A stretch of 64,000 nt of DNA. Source: Aurantimonas aggregata. GTDB lineage: Bacteria > Pseudomonadota > Alphaproteobacteria > Rhizobiales > Rhizobiaceae. Below are positions 7,935 to 16,992 of this stretch, piece by piece (positions within the stretch are counted from its first letter, which is position 1; the number at the start of each line of letters is the position of its first letter). Position numbers and translations under genes: made by a program. The stretch lies in the NCBI RefSeq assembly GCF_010500835.1, contig NZ_JAAAMJ010000006.1:124001-188000 (forward strand), written 5' to 3'. Below the pieces are notes generated by a model. That model was not told the origin of the DNA, ran no database searches, and saw only the letters and a program-made list of their open reading frames with translations.

Positions 7935-8927
7935 ATGATGATGACGCATGACATGACGGTCGTAGAGTTCGACGGGTTCGGCGGACCGGAGGTCCTGAAG
8001 CCGGGCCGGCGTCCGGTTCCGCAGCCGGCGCCCGGGGAGATCCTGGTGGCGATCGCGGCGGCCGGGGTGAACCGGCCGGACGTGCTGCAGCGCCTCGGCG
8101 CCTATCCGCCGCCGGCGGGGGCGCCCGACTGGCCGGGCCTGGAATTCGCCGGCACCGTCGCGGCGCTCGGCGAGGGTGCAACGCGCTTTGCGGTCGGCGA
8201 CAAGGTGATGGCGCTCGTCGCCGGCGGCGGCTACGCCGAATATGCCACCGTCGCCGAGACCAATGCGCTGCCCGTGCCGGAAGGGCTGTCCCTCGAGGAG
8301 GCCGCCGGCATCCCGGAGACCTTCTTCACCGTCTGGCACAACGTCTTCCAGCGCGGCGCCCTGAAGGCGGGCGAAAGCATCCTCGTCCATGGCGGCACCT
8401 CCGGCATCGGCACCACCGCGATCCAGTTCGCCCAGGCGTTCGGGGCACGGGTCTTCGCGACCGCGGGCAGCGACGACAAGTGCCGGGCCGCCGAGAAGCT
8501 CGGCGCCGAGCTCTGCGTCAACTACCGCAGCGGCGACTTCGTCGCGGCGCTTTCCGAAGCGACCGGGCGCAGGGGCATCGACCTCGTCCTCGACATGGTC
8601 GGCGGCGACTACACCAACAAGAACCTGACGCTCGCCGCCGAGGACGGGCGCATCGTCCAGATCGCCTTCCTGAACGGCCCGAAGGTCGAGATCGACCTCA
8701 ACCTCGTCATGCGCAAGCGCCTGACCCTGACGGGCTCGACGCTGCGGGCGCGGTCCGTGGACTTCAAGGCCGGCATCGCCAGGGAGCTCGAGGAAAAGGT
8801 CTGGCCGCTGCTCGCCGCCGGCACCGTCCGGCCGCTCATCGAGGCGCGCTACAAGCTCGCCGAAGCCGCCGAGGCGCATCGGCACATGGACGAGGACCAT
8901 ATCGGCAAGATCGTGCTGACGACCTGA
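7935..8927 (+). CDS. NAD(P)H-quinone oxidoreductase, MDR family (PIG3/Qor type)
   Basis: 330 residues. N-terminal GroES-like domain with AAAGVNRPDVLQRLGAYP, then a Rossmann domain with the nucleotide motif near GGTSGIGTTAIQFAQA (residues 153-168) and a KCRAAEKLGA stretch. No structural or catalytic zinc cysteines are visible, as in quinone oxidoreductases of the TP53I3 type, which reduce quinones or enals with NADPH. Cytosolic. The ribosome site GGAGG lies just before the triple ATG. Divergent from the rcdA/sRNA transcripts. Confidence 0.88.
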   Translation: MMMTHDMTVVEFDGFGGPEVLKPGRRPVPQPAPGEILVAIAAAGVNRPDVLQRLGAYPPPAGAPDWPGLEFAGTVAALGEGATRFAVGDKVMALVAGGGYAEYATVAETNALPVPEGLSLEEAAGIPETFFTVWHNVFQRGALKAGESILVHGGTSGIGTTAIQFAQAFGARVFATAGSDDKCRAAEKLGAELCVNYRSGDFVAALSEATGRRGIDLVLDMVGGDYTNKNLTLAAEDGRIVQIAFLNGPKVEIDLNLVMRKRLTLTGSTLRARSVDFKAGIARELEEKVWPLLAAGTVRPLIEARYKLAEAAEAHRHMDEDHIGKIVLTT

Positions 8928-9061
8928 TGTACACGGTTGCCTCGCCGGCAGTCGTGCACGGCGCCGTATAATATGTGCGTGCCTGCTCGCTATCCTTGCA
9001 CCCATGCGGCCGACGTTTTATAACCGCCGCCAATTCCAGGACATGTGGTGAGATTCCACGT

Positions 9062-9079
9062 CCTGCCCCCCGGGGCAGG
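9062..9079 (+). promoter_or_regulatory. Hairpin in the trcR leader
   Basis: CCTGCCCC and GGGGCAGG pair immediately upstream (5 bases) of the AAGGAGG ribosome site of trcR. It could modulate ribosome access or mark a processing site; no switch partner is visible. Confidence 0.35.
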
Positions 9080-9099
9080 CACTAAGGAGGATTGTATCC

Positions 9100-9807
9100 G
9101 TGGCACAGCAACTATTGATGCCGAAGGCGACGGCGGTTTGGCTCGTCGACAACACCTCGCTTTCCTTCGAGCAGATCGCCGATTTCTGCACGCTGCATCC
9201 GCTCGAGGTGAAGGCGATCGCCGACGGCGAGTCGGCGACCGGCATCAAGGGCCTCGACCCGGTGATGAACGGCCAGCTGACGCGCGACGAGATCGAGAAG
9301 GGCGAGAAGGATTCCAACCACCGGATCAAGGTCGCTGCACCGAAGGTCCGCGTGCCCGAGGCCAAGCGCAAGGCGCCGCGCTATACGCCGGTGTCGAAAC
9401 GCCAGGACCGGCCGAACGCCATTCTCTGGCTGGTGCGCAACCATCCCGAGTTGAAGGACGCGCAGATCTCGCGTCTCGTCGGCACGACCAAGAACACCAT
9501 CCAGCAGATCCGCGAGCGCACGCACTGGAACTCCGCCAGCCTCCAGCCGATGGACCCGGTGACGCTCGGCCTCTGCTCGCAGATCGATCTCGATCTCGAG
9601 GTCGAGAAGGCCTCGCGCGGCATCGTTCGCCCCGAGGAGATCGCCGAGGAGGAGCGCCTGCTGTCGGCGTCGCAGACCCAGAACTGGCATCGCCATGAGC
9701 CGGCCGCTCCGGCCGAGGATGGCGAGCTCGACGCAGCGGCGGTGTTCGCCAAGCTCACCTCGATGCGTCGCACCGAGACCGACGAGGACGGCGACGAGCG
9801 CGGCTGA
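9100..9807 (+). CDS. trcR: TrcR/DUF1013 family cell-cycle transcriptional regulator
   Basis: 235 residues matching the DUF1013 family: MPKATAVWLVDNTSLSFEQIADFC at the N-terminus, DPVMNGQLTRDEI, and a central helix-turn-helix-like NHPELKDAQISRLVGTTKNTIQQIRERTHW. Family proteins are restricted to alphaproteobacteria and act as sequence-specific regulators linked to the cell cycle. The start is GTG at 9100, nine bases after a near-perfect AAGGAGG. The C-terminal ~60 residues are acidic and probably flexible. Confidence 0.85.
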   Translation: MAQQLLMPKATAVWLVDNTSLSFEQIADFCTLHPLEVKAIADGESATGIKGLDPVMNGQLTRDEIEKGEKDSNHRIKVAAPKVRVPEAKRKAPRYTPVSKRQDRPNAILWLVRNHPELKDAQISRLVGTTKNTIQQIRERTHWNSASLQPMDPVTLGLCSQIDLDLEVEKASRGIVRPEEIAEEERLLSASQTQNWHRHEPAAPAEDGELDAAAVFAKLTSMRRTETDEDGDERG

Positions 9808-9832
9808 TCCCGGCTCGCGCAGCAATTTCGAT

Positions 9833-9852
9833 GCCGGGGCCGTGGCCCCGGC
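9833..9852. terminator. GC-rich hairpin between convergent trcR and SDR genes
   Basis: A 9-bp perfect inverted repeat GCCGGGGCC / GGCCCCGGC with a 2-base spacer, placed between two gene 3' ends. There is no T run, so termination would be weak or Rho-assisted. Confidence 0.4.
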
Positions 9853-9876
9853 GCGATCTTCCGGATTGCGACCCGC

Positions 9877-10668
9877 TCAGTCCTCGTCCGGCACGGGCAT
9901 TGTGTAGTTGAGCCCCAGCCGTCCGCCATCGGCGTAGATCGTTTGGCCGGTGACGTAGCTGGCGTCCTTCGAGGCGAGGAACGCCGCGACTCCGGCGATC
10001 TCCTCCGGCTCGCCGATCCGCCCCAGCGGGGTGCGCGACAGGATCTTCTTGGTCGCCGCCTTGTCGCTGGCCACCGCCTTCAGGAGGTCGGTCATGATCG
10101 AGCCGGGGCCGATCGCGTTGACCCTGATCCCGTAGGGCGCCAGCGACAGCGCCATGACCTTCGTCAACTGGCTGATGCCGCCCTTCGAGATCGAATAGGC
10201 GACCTGGTCTGGCAGGGCGAAGACGGCGTTCACCGACGACATGTTGATGATCGAGCCGGGCTCGCCGCCGGCCTTCACCTTCTCGACCAGATGTCGCGCG
10301 ACTGCCTGGCCGCAGAGGAACGAGCCCTTGAGGTTCACGCTCATGACCCGGTCGAAGGCGCTTTCTTCCAGATCAAGGAAGTCCGCCTTGTGGACGATGC
10401 CGGCATTGTTGACGAGGATGTCGACGTCGCCGAATTCGCCGAGCGCCATGGCGAGAAGATTGTGGACATGCAGCCGGTCGGCGACGTTGCAGACCGCGGC
10501 GCGCACCTCGCCCCATTCCGCCAGCGACTTTTCCGCCGCCGTGCCGGCCTTTTCGTCGATGTCGGCGATGACCACCTTGGCGCCGTCCTGCAGGAAGCGC
10601 TGGGCGATGGCATAGCCAATCCCCTTGGCGCCGCCGGTGACGATCGCGACCTGTCCCTTGAGTGCCAT
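9877..10668 (-). CDS. SDR family oxidoreductase (glucose 1-dehydrogenase-like)
   Basis: 263 residues with all classical short-chain dehydrogenase motifs: cofactor loop TGGAKGIG (12-19), NNAG near 88-91, the catalytic Ser in MSSVNAV and YSISK near 158-162, and PG after the active site. It ends YVTGQTIYADGG, the common SDR C-terminal motif. An Asp after strand 2 (ADIDEKAG) suggests NAD(H) preference. The substrate (sugar or other alcohol) cannot be assigned. Lies 85 bases downstream of a second SDR gene on the same strand and is probably cotranscribed. Confidence 0.88.
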   Translation of the reverse strand: MALKGQVAIVTGGAKGIGYAIAQRFLQDGAKVVIADIDEKAGTAAEKSLAEWGEVRAAVCNVADRLHVHNLLAMALGEFGDVDILVNNAGIVHKADFLDLEESAFDRVMSVNLKGSFLCGQAVARHLVEKVKAGGEPGSIINMSSVNAVFALPDQVAYSISKGGISQLTKVMALSLAPYGIRVNAIGPGSIMTDLLKAVASDKAATKKILSRTPLGRIGEPEEIAGVAAFLASKDASYVTGQTIYADGGRLGLNYTMPVPDED

Positions 10669-10753
10669 CGCGCTGCTCCTTCGTTGCTTCTTGCTCGGGC
10701 TGGCAAAGCGCCTGCATAGCAGAAGGCCGAGCGTCGACGCGAGGGCGGTCGCC

Positions 10754-11563
10754 TCAGCCGTTGCCGCGGAAGCCCGGATGGAGCGTCATGCCGCCGTCGA
10801 CGAACAACGTCTGCCCGGTGATGTAGTCGGCAGCGTCCGATACCAGCCACGCCACGGTCCGCCCGACATCGGCGGGTTCGCCGATCCGCCCGTACGGAAT
10901 GAGCTTCAGCATCGCTTCCTTGTCGTCCTCGCGCTCCTCGGCGTTGATCGCGGTGGCGATGGCGCCCGGCGCTACGGAATTGACCCGGATCTTTTCCGTC
11001 GACACTTCCTGCGCGATGGAGCGCATCAGGAGGTCCAGCCCGCCCTTGGACGCAGCATAGTTGACCCGGAACGCCCACGGGATCACCTGGTGGACGGAGG
11101 AATCGAACACCAGCTTGCCGAGCGCCGGGCTGACCGTCTCCCGCAGTCCCTTGGCGCGGAAGCGCCGGATGGCCTCGCGGCCGACCAGGAACGAGCCCGT
11201 GAGATTGACGGCGATGACGGCGTTCCAGTCGTCGAGGCTCATCTCGGCGATCGCGGCGTCCTTCTGGATGCCGGCATTGGAGACGACGATGTCGAGAGGC
11301 CCGAGCTCGTTCTCGGCCTCGTCGAACATCGCGACGACATCGCTCTCGGACGAGACATCGGCGGCGATCGCGATGGCGCGCCGGCCCAGCGCCTCGACCT
11401 CGGCGACCGCCGCGTCGCCCTTCTCGGCAGAGCCATGGTAGTTGATCACGACGTCGGCCCCGGCACGCGCCAGTTCGATGGCCGTCGCCTTGCCGATTCC
11501 CGACGAGGAGCCGGTGACGAGGGCGATCTGGCCGTCGAGGCCGAGCAGGTTGGTCGATGTCAT
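10754..11563 (-). CDS. SDR family oxidoreductase (glucose 1-dehydrogenase-like), second copy
   Basis: 269 residues. Cofactor motif TGSSSGIG (17-24), SNAG in place of NNAG near 94-97, active-site Ser in FDSSVHQ and YAASK near 172-176, C-terminal YITGQTLFVDGG. It resembles Bacillus-type glucose 1-dehydrogenases in its length and in the IPWAFRVNYAASKGG region. It is clearly a different paralogue from its downstream neighbour rather than a recent duplicate. The pair may act on successive steps of one sugar or polyol oxidation, which is inference. Confidence 0.87.
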   Translation of the reverse strand: MTSTNLLGLDGQIALVTGSSSGIGKATAIELARAGADVVINYHGSAEKGDAAVAEVEALGRRAIAIAADVSSESDVVAMFDEAENELGPLDIVVSNAGIQKDAAIAEMSLDDWNAVIAVNLTGSFLVGREAIRRFRAKGLRETVSPALGKLVFDSSVHQVIPWAFRVNYAASKGGLDLLMRSIAQEVSTEKIRVNSVAPGAIATAINAEEREDDKEAMLKLIPYGRIGEPADVGRTVAWLVSDAADYITGQTLFVDGGMTLHPGFRGNG

Positions 11564-11722
11564 GAATATCCTCCGTCGATGCGATTGGGGCGGTCGGCAG
11601 TGCCTTGTGCCGTCCGGTCAACGCGGTGTGCCGGAATTGGCTGCGACGAAAGTTGCCGCTTGGTCCGAGAAGCGCTGAGGAGCGCCGCGATGCTCCCGGC
11701 CGGTCATCGCGAGCCCCGTCAT

Positions 11723-11774
11723 GGCTAACCGGTTGTTAGCCGTAGTTGGACGAGGCGCCTGCGCGTACTATGCT
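11723..11774 (+). promoter_or_regulatory. Promoter with upstream inverted repeat for the 11831 gene
   Basis: TTGGAC (11746) and TATGCT (11769) are 17 bases apart, a good housekeeping promoter. Just before the -35 lies GGCTAAC-CGGTT-GTTAGCC (11723-11741), a perfect 7-bp inverted repeat that could be an operator. Confidence 0.5.
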
Positions 11775-11830
11775 GCAAGCTCAGTGCTCGTCCCCCGGGC
11801 TTTGCTTCGATTGACAAAAGGCAGCGTTAT

Positions 11831-12934
11831 TTGGCCAGCACGATTGAAACGAGTGTCCGCCGCGCGCTGCAGGATGGAAATGCCGACGATCCGGACTTCC
11901 GGGTCCAGGTCTACGAGGCCGCCGAACGCGCCATCCAGCGGGTCGTTGCCGAAAAGCATGTCGGCCAGGCTGCGGCGGACCGCCAGCTCGAGCAGCTGAT
12001 CGCGGCGATCGAGCGGATCGAAGCCGACTATCCGCCGGGCGGAGCGGCGGCGCACGATGCAGACGAGCCGGTTGCCGAGCCGCTACCCGCCGTTTTCGAG
12101 GTGACCACCTCCGGCGTCGATGATGCATCGGCACCGCAACCGCCGCTGCCGGACGACGAGACTTCGGAGCCGGCGCTTCCTCCCGAAGACCGGCACCCCG
12201 TCGGCGACCGGCCAGACCATGACGCGCCGGCGCAGCCGGTGCCCATGGCGGCTGAGCCGCCGCCCGCCGGCGACTGGTCGCCAGGCAACCGCAAGCCGTC
12301 GGCCTCGAGATCGCGGCGCGCGCCGCGCTGGCTCGTCGGCGTGATTGCCGCGATCGCCGTTCTGGCGCTGCTCGCGGTCGCGGCTTGGTGGCTCTATGCC
12401 TCGGTGATGGCGACGCCGGAGGTCGAGACCGGCGGCATGACCGTCGAGCAGGCCATCCGCTCCGCATCGGGTGACACCGAGGAGTCCACCGCCGAATGGA
12501 TCGGCATTTTCGACGGCAGCGACATCGAGGTGGTGCGGGCGACCGACGGCGGCCGCGTGACGGCCGAACAGACCACCGGCGGCCGCTCCGGCGTGCGGAT
12601 CGAGGTGCCGACCGTCGGCGGCGGTACCGAGATCGGCCTGGTCGTCGGGCCCGGCGTGGTCCGCTCGCTGGCCGGGCAGACGGTGCGCGGCGAACTGACC
12701 GTCGGCTCGCCCGACGGCACGCCACGGGAATTCAGCGTGCGCTGCGTCTTCGCCGGCGACACGACCTGCGGCCGGCAGCGTTTTGCCACCAGCGTCGCGG
12801 AAGAGACCTTCATCTTCGACATGGAGATCCCCGCCGGATCGACGACCGAGGGCCAGCTCGCCATCGATCCCGGCATCGGCCAGGATTCGCGCGACCTGAT
12901 GGTCTTCGCGCTCCGGCTGCGGCCGGCGGCGTGA
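11831..12934 (+). CDS. Uncharacterised single-pass membrane protein with acidic/proline linker
   Basis: 367 residues, family not recognised. Residues 1-65 are a helical, charged domain (TIETSVRRALQ, IERIEADYP); 66-165 are Pro/Glu/Asp-rich and disordered; a basic patch SRRAPR precedes one membrane helix (about 173-195); the periplasmic 170 residues contain a beta-rich domain with two Cys (VRCVFAGDTTCG) that may form a disulphide. Start is TTG at 11831, supported only by frame and the promoter spacing. The layout, cytoplasmic helical head plus extracytoplasmic beta domain, suggests a signalling or envelope-sensing protein, which is inference. It lies directly before phoR but 113 bases away. Confidence 0.65.
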   Translation: MASTIETSVRRALQDGNADDPDFRVQVYEAAERAIQRVVAEKHVGQAAADRQLEQLIAAIERIEADYPPGGAAAHDADEPVAEPLPAVFEVTTSGVDDASAPQPPLPDDETSEPALPPEDRHPVGDRPDHDAPAQPVPMAAEPPPAGDWSPGNRKPSASRSRRAPRWLVGVIAAIAVLALLAVAAWWLYASVMATPEVETGGMTVEQAIRSASGDTEESTAEWIGIFDGSDIEVVRATDGGRVTAEQTTGGRSGVRIEVPTVGGGTEIGLVVGPGVVRSLAGQTVRGELTVGSPDGTPREFSVRCVFAGDTTCGRQRFATSVAEETFIFDMEIPAGSTTEGQLAIDPGIGQDSRDLMVFALRLRPAA

Positions 12935-13047
12935 ACGACGGCGGGTCGCTGTCGTCCCGTCATGAAGCTCTAAAGTTTTCGCCCTAGGACGGTGCGATGA
13001 TCAGCCGATTGTGCCGATTCGGCCATCCGGGGAAGCTCTGACGAACG

Positions 13048-14364
13048 ATGACCAACGAAATCCAGGACGAGGAGGAAGCGCCGGTGCGCGCCGGTCCCCG
13101 ACGCCGTGCCAAGACGATCACCGTGGCCTCGGCCGCGCTCTTCGCGCTCCTCGGCGCGGGGTTCCCGGATGCCGCGGCGGGCTGCTTTGCCGCCTTCGTC
13201 GGCCTGATGCTCGTCGTCCACTGGCCGAGTCGCGACACCGGCCCGCGCCGGATCCGCGCCGCCGAGCGGGACGTGGTCTGGCCGGGCCGCGGCATGAAGG
13301 CGGTGGTCGAGGCCTTCCAGGAGCCGGCCTTCATCGTCGACCGCGCCATGCTGCTGCGCTATCGCAACCCGGCCTCGCTGATCGCCTTCGGCAACATGGC
13401 GCTCGGCGATCCGGTCTCGTTGCGCTTCCGCTCGCCCGAGCTGCTGTCGGCCGTCGAGCGGGTGATCGAGCATCATCAGCCGGGGCTGGCGACGATCGAG
13501 GACCGGCGCCCGCTCGACCGGACCTGGCAGGTCGAGGTGGTGCCGATCCCGCCCTACCAGGGCGAGAGCCCGCATTTCTTTCTAATGCTGTTCCGCGACC
13601 GCACCGCCGAGCTGCGGCTGGAACGCATGCGCACCGATTTCGTCGCCAATGCCAGCCACGAACTGCGCACGCCGCTCGCCTCGCTGACCGGCTTCATCGA
13701 GACGCTGCAGGGCCCCGCCCGCAACGACGCCGCCGCCCGCGACCGCTTCCTCGATATCATGCGCGAGCAGGCGACCCGCATGTCGCGGCTGATCGACGAT
13801 CTCCTGTCGCTGTCGCGGATCGAGATGAAGCGCCACGTCCCGATCGCGACGAAGGCCGACCTCGCAGCCCTGTTCCGCCAGGTCGAGGCGCAGATGCGCC
13901 CGCTCGCCGAGCAGCGCGGCCTGACGATCGAGCTGATCCTGCCGGAGGAGCCGGTGCTGGTCATCGGCGACGAGGACGAGCTGATGCAGGTCTTCGGCAA
14001 TCTCGTCGAGAACGCCTGCAAATACGGTGATGGCGGCGGGCGCGTCGAGATGCAGCTGGCGCGTGCCGCCGAACGCGGCGCGCCGGTCATCGACGCCTCG
14101 GTCCGCGATTTCGGCCGGGGCATCGCCGCCGAGCACGTGCCGCGCCTGACGGAGCGCTTCTACCGCGTCGATCTCGGCAAGGACCGCTCGCAGCGGGGCA
14201 CCGGGCTCGGCCTGTCGATCGTGCGCAACATCCTCCTGCGCCACCGCAGCCGACTCCTGATCAGCTCGAAGGTCAACGAGGGCTCGGTTTTCACCGCCCG
14301 TTTCCCCGATCCGGGCACCCTCGACGACATGTCCGCTGGAAAGCCATCAAAATCAATAGCTTAA
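13048..14364 (+). CDS. phoR: Phosphate regulon sensor histidine kinase PhoR
   Basis: 438 residues. Two short hydrophobic segments near residues 24-57 anchor it without a large periplasmic domain; a PAS-like region follows (about 85-180); the dimerisation/phosphoacceptor motif FVANASHELRTPL contains His204; the ATPase part has NLVENACKYG (N box), DFGRGI (G1) and GTGLGLSI (G2). PhoR phosphorylates PhoB when phosphate is scarce and senses the state of PstSCAB through PhoU. It is the first gene of the phosphate cluster; a Pho box follows its stop at once. Confidence 0.93.
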   Translation: MTNEIQDEEEAPVRAGPRRRAKTITVASAALFALLGAGFPDAAAGCFAAFVGLMLVVHWPSRDTGPRRIRAAERDVVWPGRGMKAVVEAFQEPAFIVDRAMLLRYRNPASLIAFGNMALGDPVSLRFRSPELLSAVERVIEHHQPGLATIEDRRPLDRTWQVEVVPIPPYQGESPHFFLMLFRDRTAELRLERMRTDFVANASHELRTPLASLTGFIETLQGPARNDAAARDRFLDIMREQATRMSRLIDDLLSLSRIEMKRHVPIATKADLAALFRQVEAQMRPLAEQRGLTIELILPEEPVLVIGDEDELMQVFGNLVENACKYGDGGGRVEMQLARAAERGAPVIDASVRDFGRGIAAEHVPRLTERFYRVDLGKDRSQRGTGLGLSIVRNILLRHRSRLLISSKVNEGSVFTARFPDPGTLDDMSAGKPSKSIA

Positions 14365-14365
14365 A

Positions 14366-14409
14366 GTGTCATAATAGTGAGACGTTTCTGTCATAGAGAC
14401 TTCGTGTCG
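14366..14409 (+). promoter_or_regulatory. Tandem Pho box upstream of pstS
   Basis: Four 11-bp units in phase: GTGTCATAATA, GTGAGACGTTT, CTGTCATAGAG and ACTTCGTGTCG. Two copies of TGTCATA lie exactly 22 bases apart, as expected for two PhoB dimers on one DNA face. Located 93-136 bases before pstS. Confidence 0.8.
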
Positions 14410-14501
14410 CGCCGATAGAGGTTACCGCGAACCGTAGCCGCCAAACAGGGTGGCCTCGCAACACTCGGTTCGGAAACGTAACTCCTCAAGGAGACTCATC
14501 C

Positions 14502-15536
14502 GTGAAAAACACACTCATCGCCGGCCTCGCGCTCGGCACCGCACTTGCGCTGGTCGGCCATGCCGGCGCGCAGAGCCGCGACCAGATCCAGATCGTCGGT
14601 TCGTCGACGGTTTTCCCGTACACGCAGGCAGTCGTTGAGCAGTTCGCGAACGAGTCGGGCATGGCTGCTCCCGTTCTCGAGTCGACCGGTACCGGTGGCG
14701 GCATGCAGATCTTCTGCGGCGGCGTCGGCGCCCAGACGCCCGACATCACTGGTGCCTCGCGCGCCATGACCGAGTCGGAGTGGGAACTCTGCAAGACCAA
14801 CGGCGTCACCAACGTCACCGAAATCCTGCTCGGCTACGACGCCCTGTCGCTGGCGAGCGCCCGCTCGGGTGCCGATCTGAGCGTCACGAAGGCACAGCTC
14901 TTCCAGGCTCTGGCCGGCGAAGTTGAGGTCGACGGCGAGATCGTCCCGAATCCTTACGAAAACTGGAGCCAGATCGACTCGTCGCTGCCGGACCAGCCAA
15001 TCCTCGTCTACGGCCCGCCTCCGACGTCGGGTACCCGTGACGCGTGGGTCGAGCTCGTCATGGAAGAGGGCTGCGAGGCTTTCCCGGCGATCGAAGCCCT
15101 CGAGGACGACCGCAAGGAAGAAGTCTGCCAGCGCATGCGCACCGACGGCCCGTTCGTCGAAGCCGGCGAGAACGACAACCTCATCGTCCAGCGTCTGACG
15201 TCTGACGATAATGCCGTCGGCATCTTCGGCTACTCGTTCCTCTTCGAGAACCAGGACACGCTCAAGGGCGCCGCGATCGATGGCGTCCAGCCGTCGGAAG
15301 AGACTGTCGCTTCTGGCGAATACGCCGTGTCGCGCCCGCTCTTCATCTACATCAAGAACGACCACCGCCAGGCCATCCCGGGCCTCGAGGAGTTCGTCGC
15401 CGAGTACGTCAGCGACGAAGCTCTCGCCACCGGTGGTTACCTCGAAGAGCGTGGCCTCGTCCCGCTGTCGGAGGAAGAGCTGAAGAAGGTTCAGGAAACC
15501 GCCACCGCCGGTACGGCGATGGAAAACCCTTCCTGA
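14502..15536 (+). CDS. pstS: Phosphate ABC transporter, periplasmic phosphate-binding protein
   Basis: 344 residues with a Sec signal peptide ending GHAGAQ. The phosphate-binding loops are visible: VGSSTVFPYT near 31-40, TGTGGGMQIFC and ITGASRAM near 62-88, and PTSGTRDAW near 175-183. It captures phosphate in the periplasm for PstCA. The start is GTG, spaced after AAGGAG. The cysteines (residue ~72 and several later) would form disulphides. Under the tandem Pho box. Confidence 0.95.
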   Translation: MKNTLIAGLALGTALALVGHAGAQSRDQIQIVGSSTVFPYTQAVVEQFANESGMAAPVLESTGTGGGMQIFCGGVGAQTPDITGASRAMTESEWELCKTNGVTNVTEILLGYDALSLASARSGADLSVTKAQLFQALAGEVEVDGEIVPNPYENWSQIDSSLPDQPILVYGPPPTSGTRDAWVELVMEEGCEAFPAIEALEDDRKEEVCQRMRTDGPFVEAGENDNLIVQRLTSDDNAVGIFGYSFLFENQDTLKGAAIDGVQPSEETVASGEYAVSRPLFIYIKNDHRQAIPGLEEFVAEYVSDEALATGGYLEERGLVPLSEEELKKVQETATAGTAMENPS

Positions 15537-15562
15537 AGCTGAAGTCTTCTTAGGGACAGACC

Positions 15563-15594
15563 GTCTGCCGGCCATTACGGCCGGCAGACATTTT
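15563..15594 (+). terminator. Intercistronic hairpin between pstS and pstC
   Basis: GTCTGCCGGCC and GGCCGGCAGAC form an 11-bp stem with loop ATTAC, followed by ATTTT. Likely a partial terminator or RNA stabiliser that lets pstS mRNA exceed the permease message; pstC follows within 16 bases. Confidence 0.65.
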
Positions 15595-15609
15595 GAGGGG
15601 ATCAGCGCC

Positions 15610-16992
15610 TTGCCACTTACTTATGTTTTCCTCATCCCCGTCGCCTTTGCCTTCCTGGCATTCGGCATGGCCGCGCGCCGCGCCGCAGCCATCCCGCGCG
15701 GCGAAGAGGGCAAGCTGCATTCCCTGCCGAAATATCACGGCTATCTCGTCGCCCTGAGCGTGCTCGTCCCGAGCCTGCTCCTGATCCTCGCCTGGCTGAT
15801 GCTCGAGCCGCTGGTGCTATGGAGGATCGTGGTCGCGGATCTGCCGGACCTGATCCGCGATGCCGGCTCGTCGGCTCAGTTGAGCCTGATCGTCAGCCAG
15901 GTCCAGCAGGCCGCCACCGGCACGACCTTCGGCACGCCGGAACCCTACATTGTCGAAGGCGCCCGCACGCTCGTCGCCGCCCAGCAATGGTCGCGCTGGC
16001 TGCTGCCCGTCGTGGTCGTGTCGATCTGCCTGCTCGCGATTTTCCTCATCCTGCCCCGGATCTCCCTGCGCTTCCGGGCGAGAGACAAGACCGAGCGCGT
16101 CATTCGCGGCATTCTCATCGTCTGCGCGATCGTCTCGATCCTCGCCACCGTCGGCATCCTCGCCTCGCTGGTGTTCGAGGGCTACCGCTTCTTCTCGCTG
16201 GTCCCTTTGACCGAATTCCTGTTCGGCACCCGCTGGGACACGCAGATCGCCATCCGGCCCGACCAGGTCGCGTCTTCTGGTGCCTTCGGTGCGATTCCGG
16301 TCTTCGCCGGCACGCTGATGATCGCGCTGATCGCCATGGCCGTGGCCACGCCGGTCGGCCTCTTCGCCGCGATCTACATGGCCGAGTTCGCCTCGCCGCT
16401 GATGCGGGGCGTGGTCAAGCCGCTGATCGAGGTGCTCGCCGGCATTCCGACGATCGTCTACGGCTTCTTTGCCGTACTGGTCGTCTCCCCGGCGATCCGC
16501 GAGTGGGGCGGCGCCATCGGCCTGTCGATCTCGCCGACGGCGGCTATCGTGCCCGGCCTTGTGATGGGCGTCATGCTCATTCCGTTCATCTCCTCGCTGG
16601 CCGACGACGCCATCAATGCGGTGCCCACGTCGCTGCGCGACGGCTCGCTGGGCCTCGGTGCCGATCGCAACGAGACGGTCACCAAGGTCATCCTGCCGGC
16701 GGCGCTCCCCGGCATTGTCGGCGGCATCCTGCTCGCCACCAGCCGCGCCATCGGCGAGACGATGATCGTGGTCATGGCGGCCGGTCTCACGGCCAACCTT
16801 ACCGCCAATCCCTTCGAGGGCGTCACCACCGTGACCGTCCAGATCGTCACCCTGCTGATCGGCGACACCGCCTTCGACAATCCGAAGACGCTGGCCGCTT
16901 TCGGCCTCGGCCTCAGCCTGTTCGTCGCGACCCTGGGGCTCAATCTCCTCGCCCTCGGGATCGTCAGAAAGTATCGGGAACAATATGACTGA
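15610..16992 (+). CDS. pstC: Phosphate ABC transporter permease PstC
   Basis: 460 residues, longer than the ~320 of E. coli because of an N-terminal extension of about 180 residues holding two or three extra membrane helices. The conserved permease core (about 210-460) includes VKPLIEVLAGIPTIVYGFFA and the EAA-type loop near GLGADRNETVTKVILPAALPG that docks to PstB. The start is TTG at 15610 with GAGGGG ahead. It overlaps pstA by 8 bases. Confidence 0.93.
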   Translation: MPLTYVFLIPVAFAFLAFGMAARRAAAIPRGEEGKLHSLPKYHGYLVALSVLVPSLLLILAWLMLEPLVLWRIVVADLPDLIRDAGSSAQLSLIVSQVQQAATGTTFGTPEPYIVEGARTLVAAQQWSRWLLPVVVVSICLLAIFLILPRISLRFRARDKTERVIRGILIVCAIVSILATVGILASLVFEGYRFFSLVPLTEFLFGTRWDTQIAIRPDQVASSGAFGAIPVFAGTLMIALIAMAVATPVGLFAAIYMAEFASPLMRGVVKPLIEVLAGIPTIVYGFFAVLVVSPAIREWGGAIGLSISPTAAIVPGLVMGVMLIPFISSLADDAINAVPTSLRDGSLGLGADRNETVTKVILPAALPGIVGGILLATSRAIGETMIVVMAAGLTANLTANPFEGVTTVTVQIVTLLIGDTAFDNPKTLAAFGLGLSLFVATLGLNLLALGIVRKYREQYD

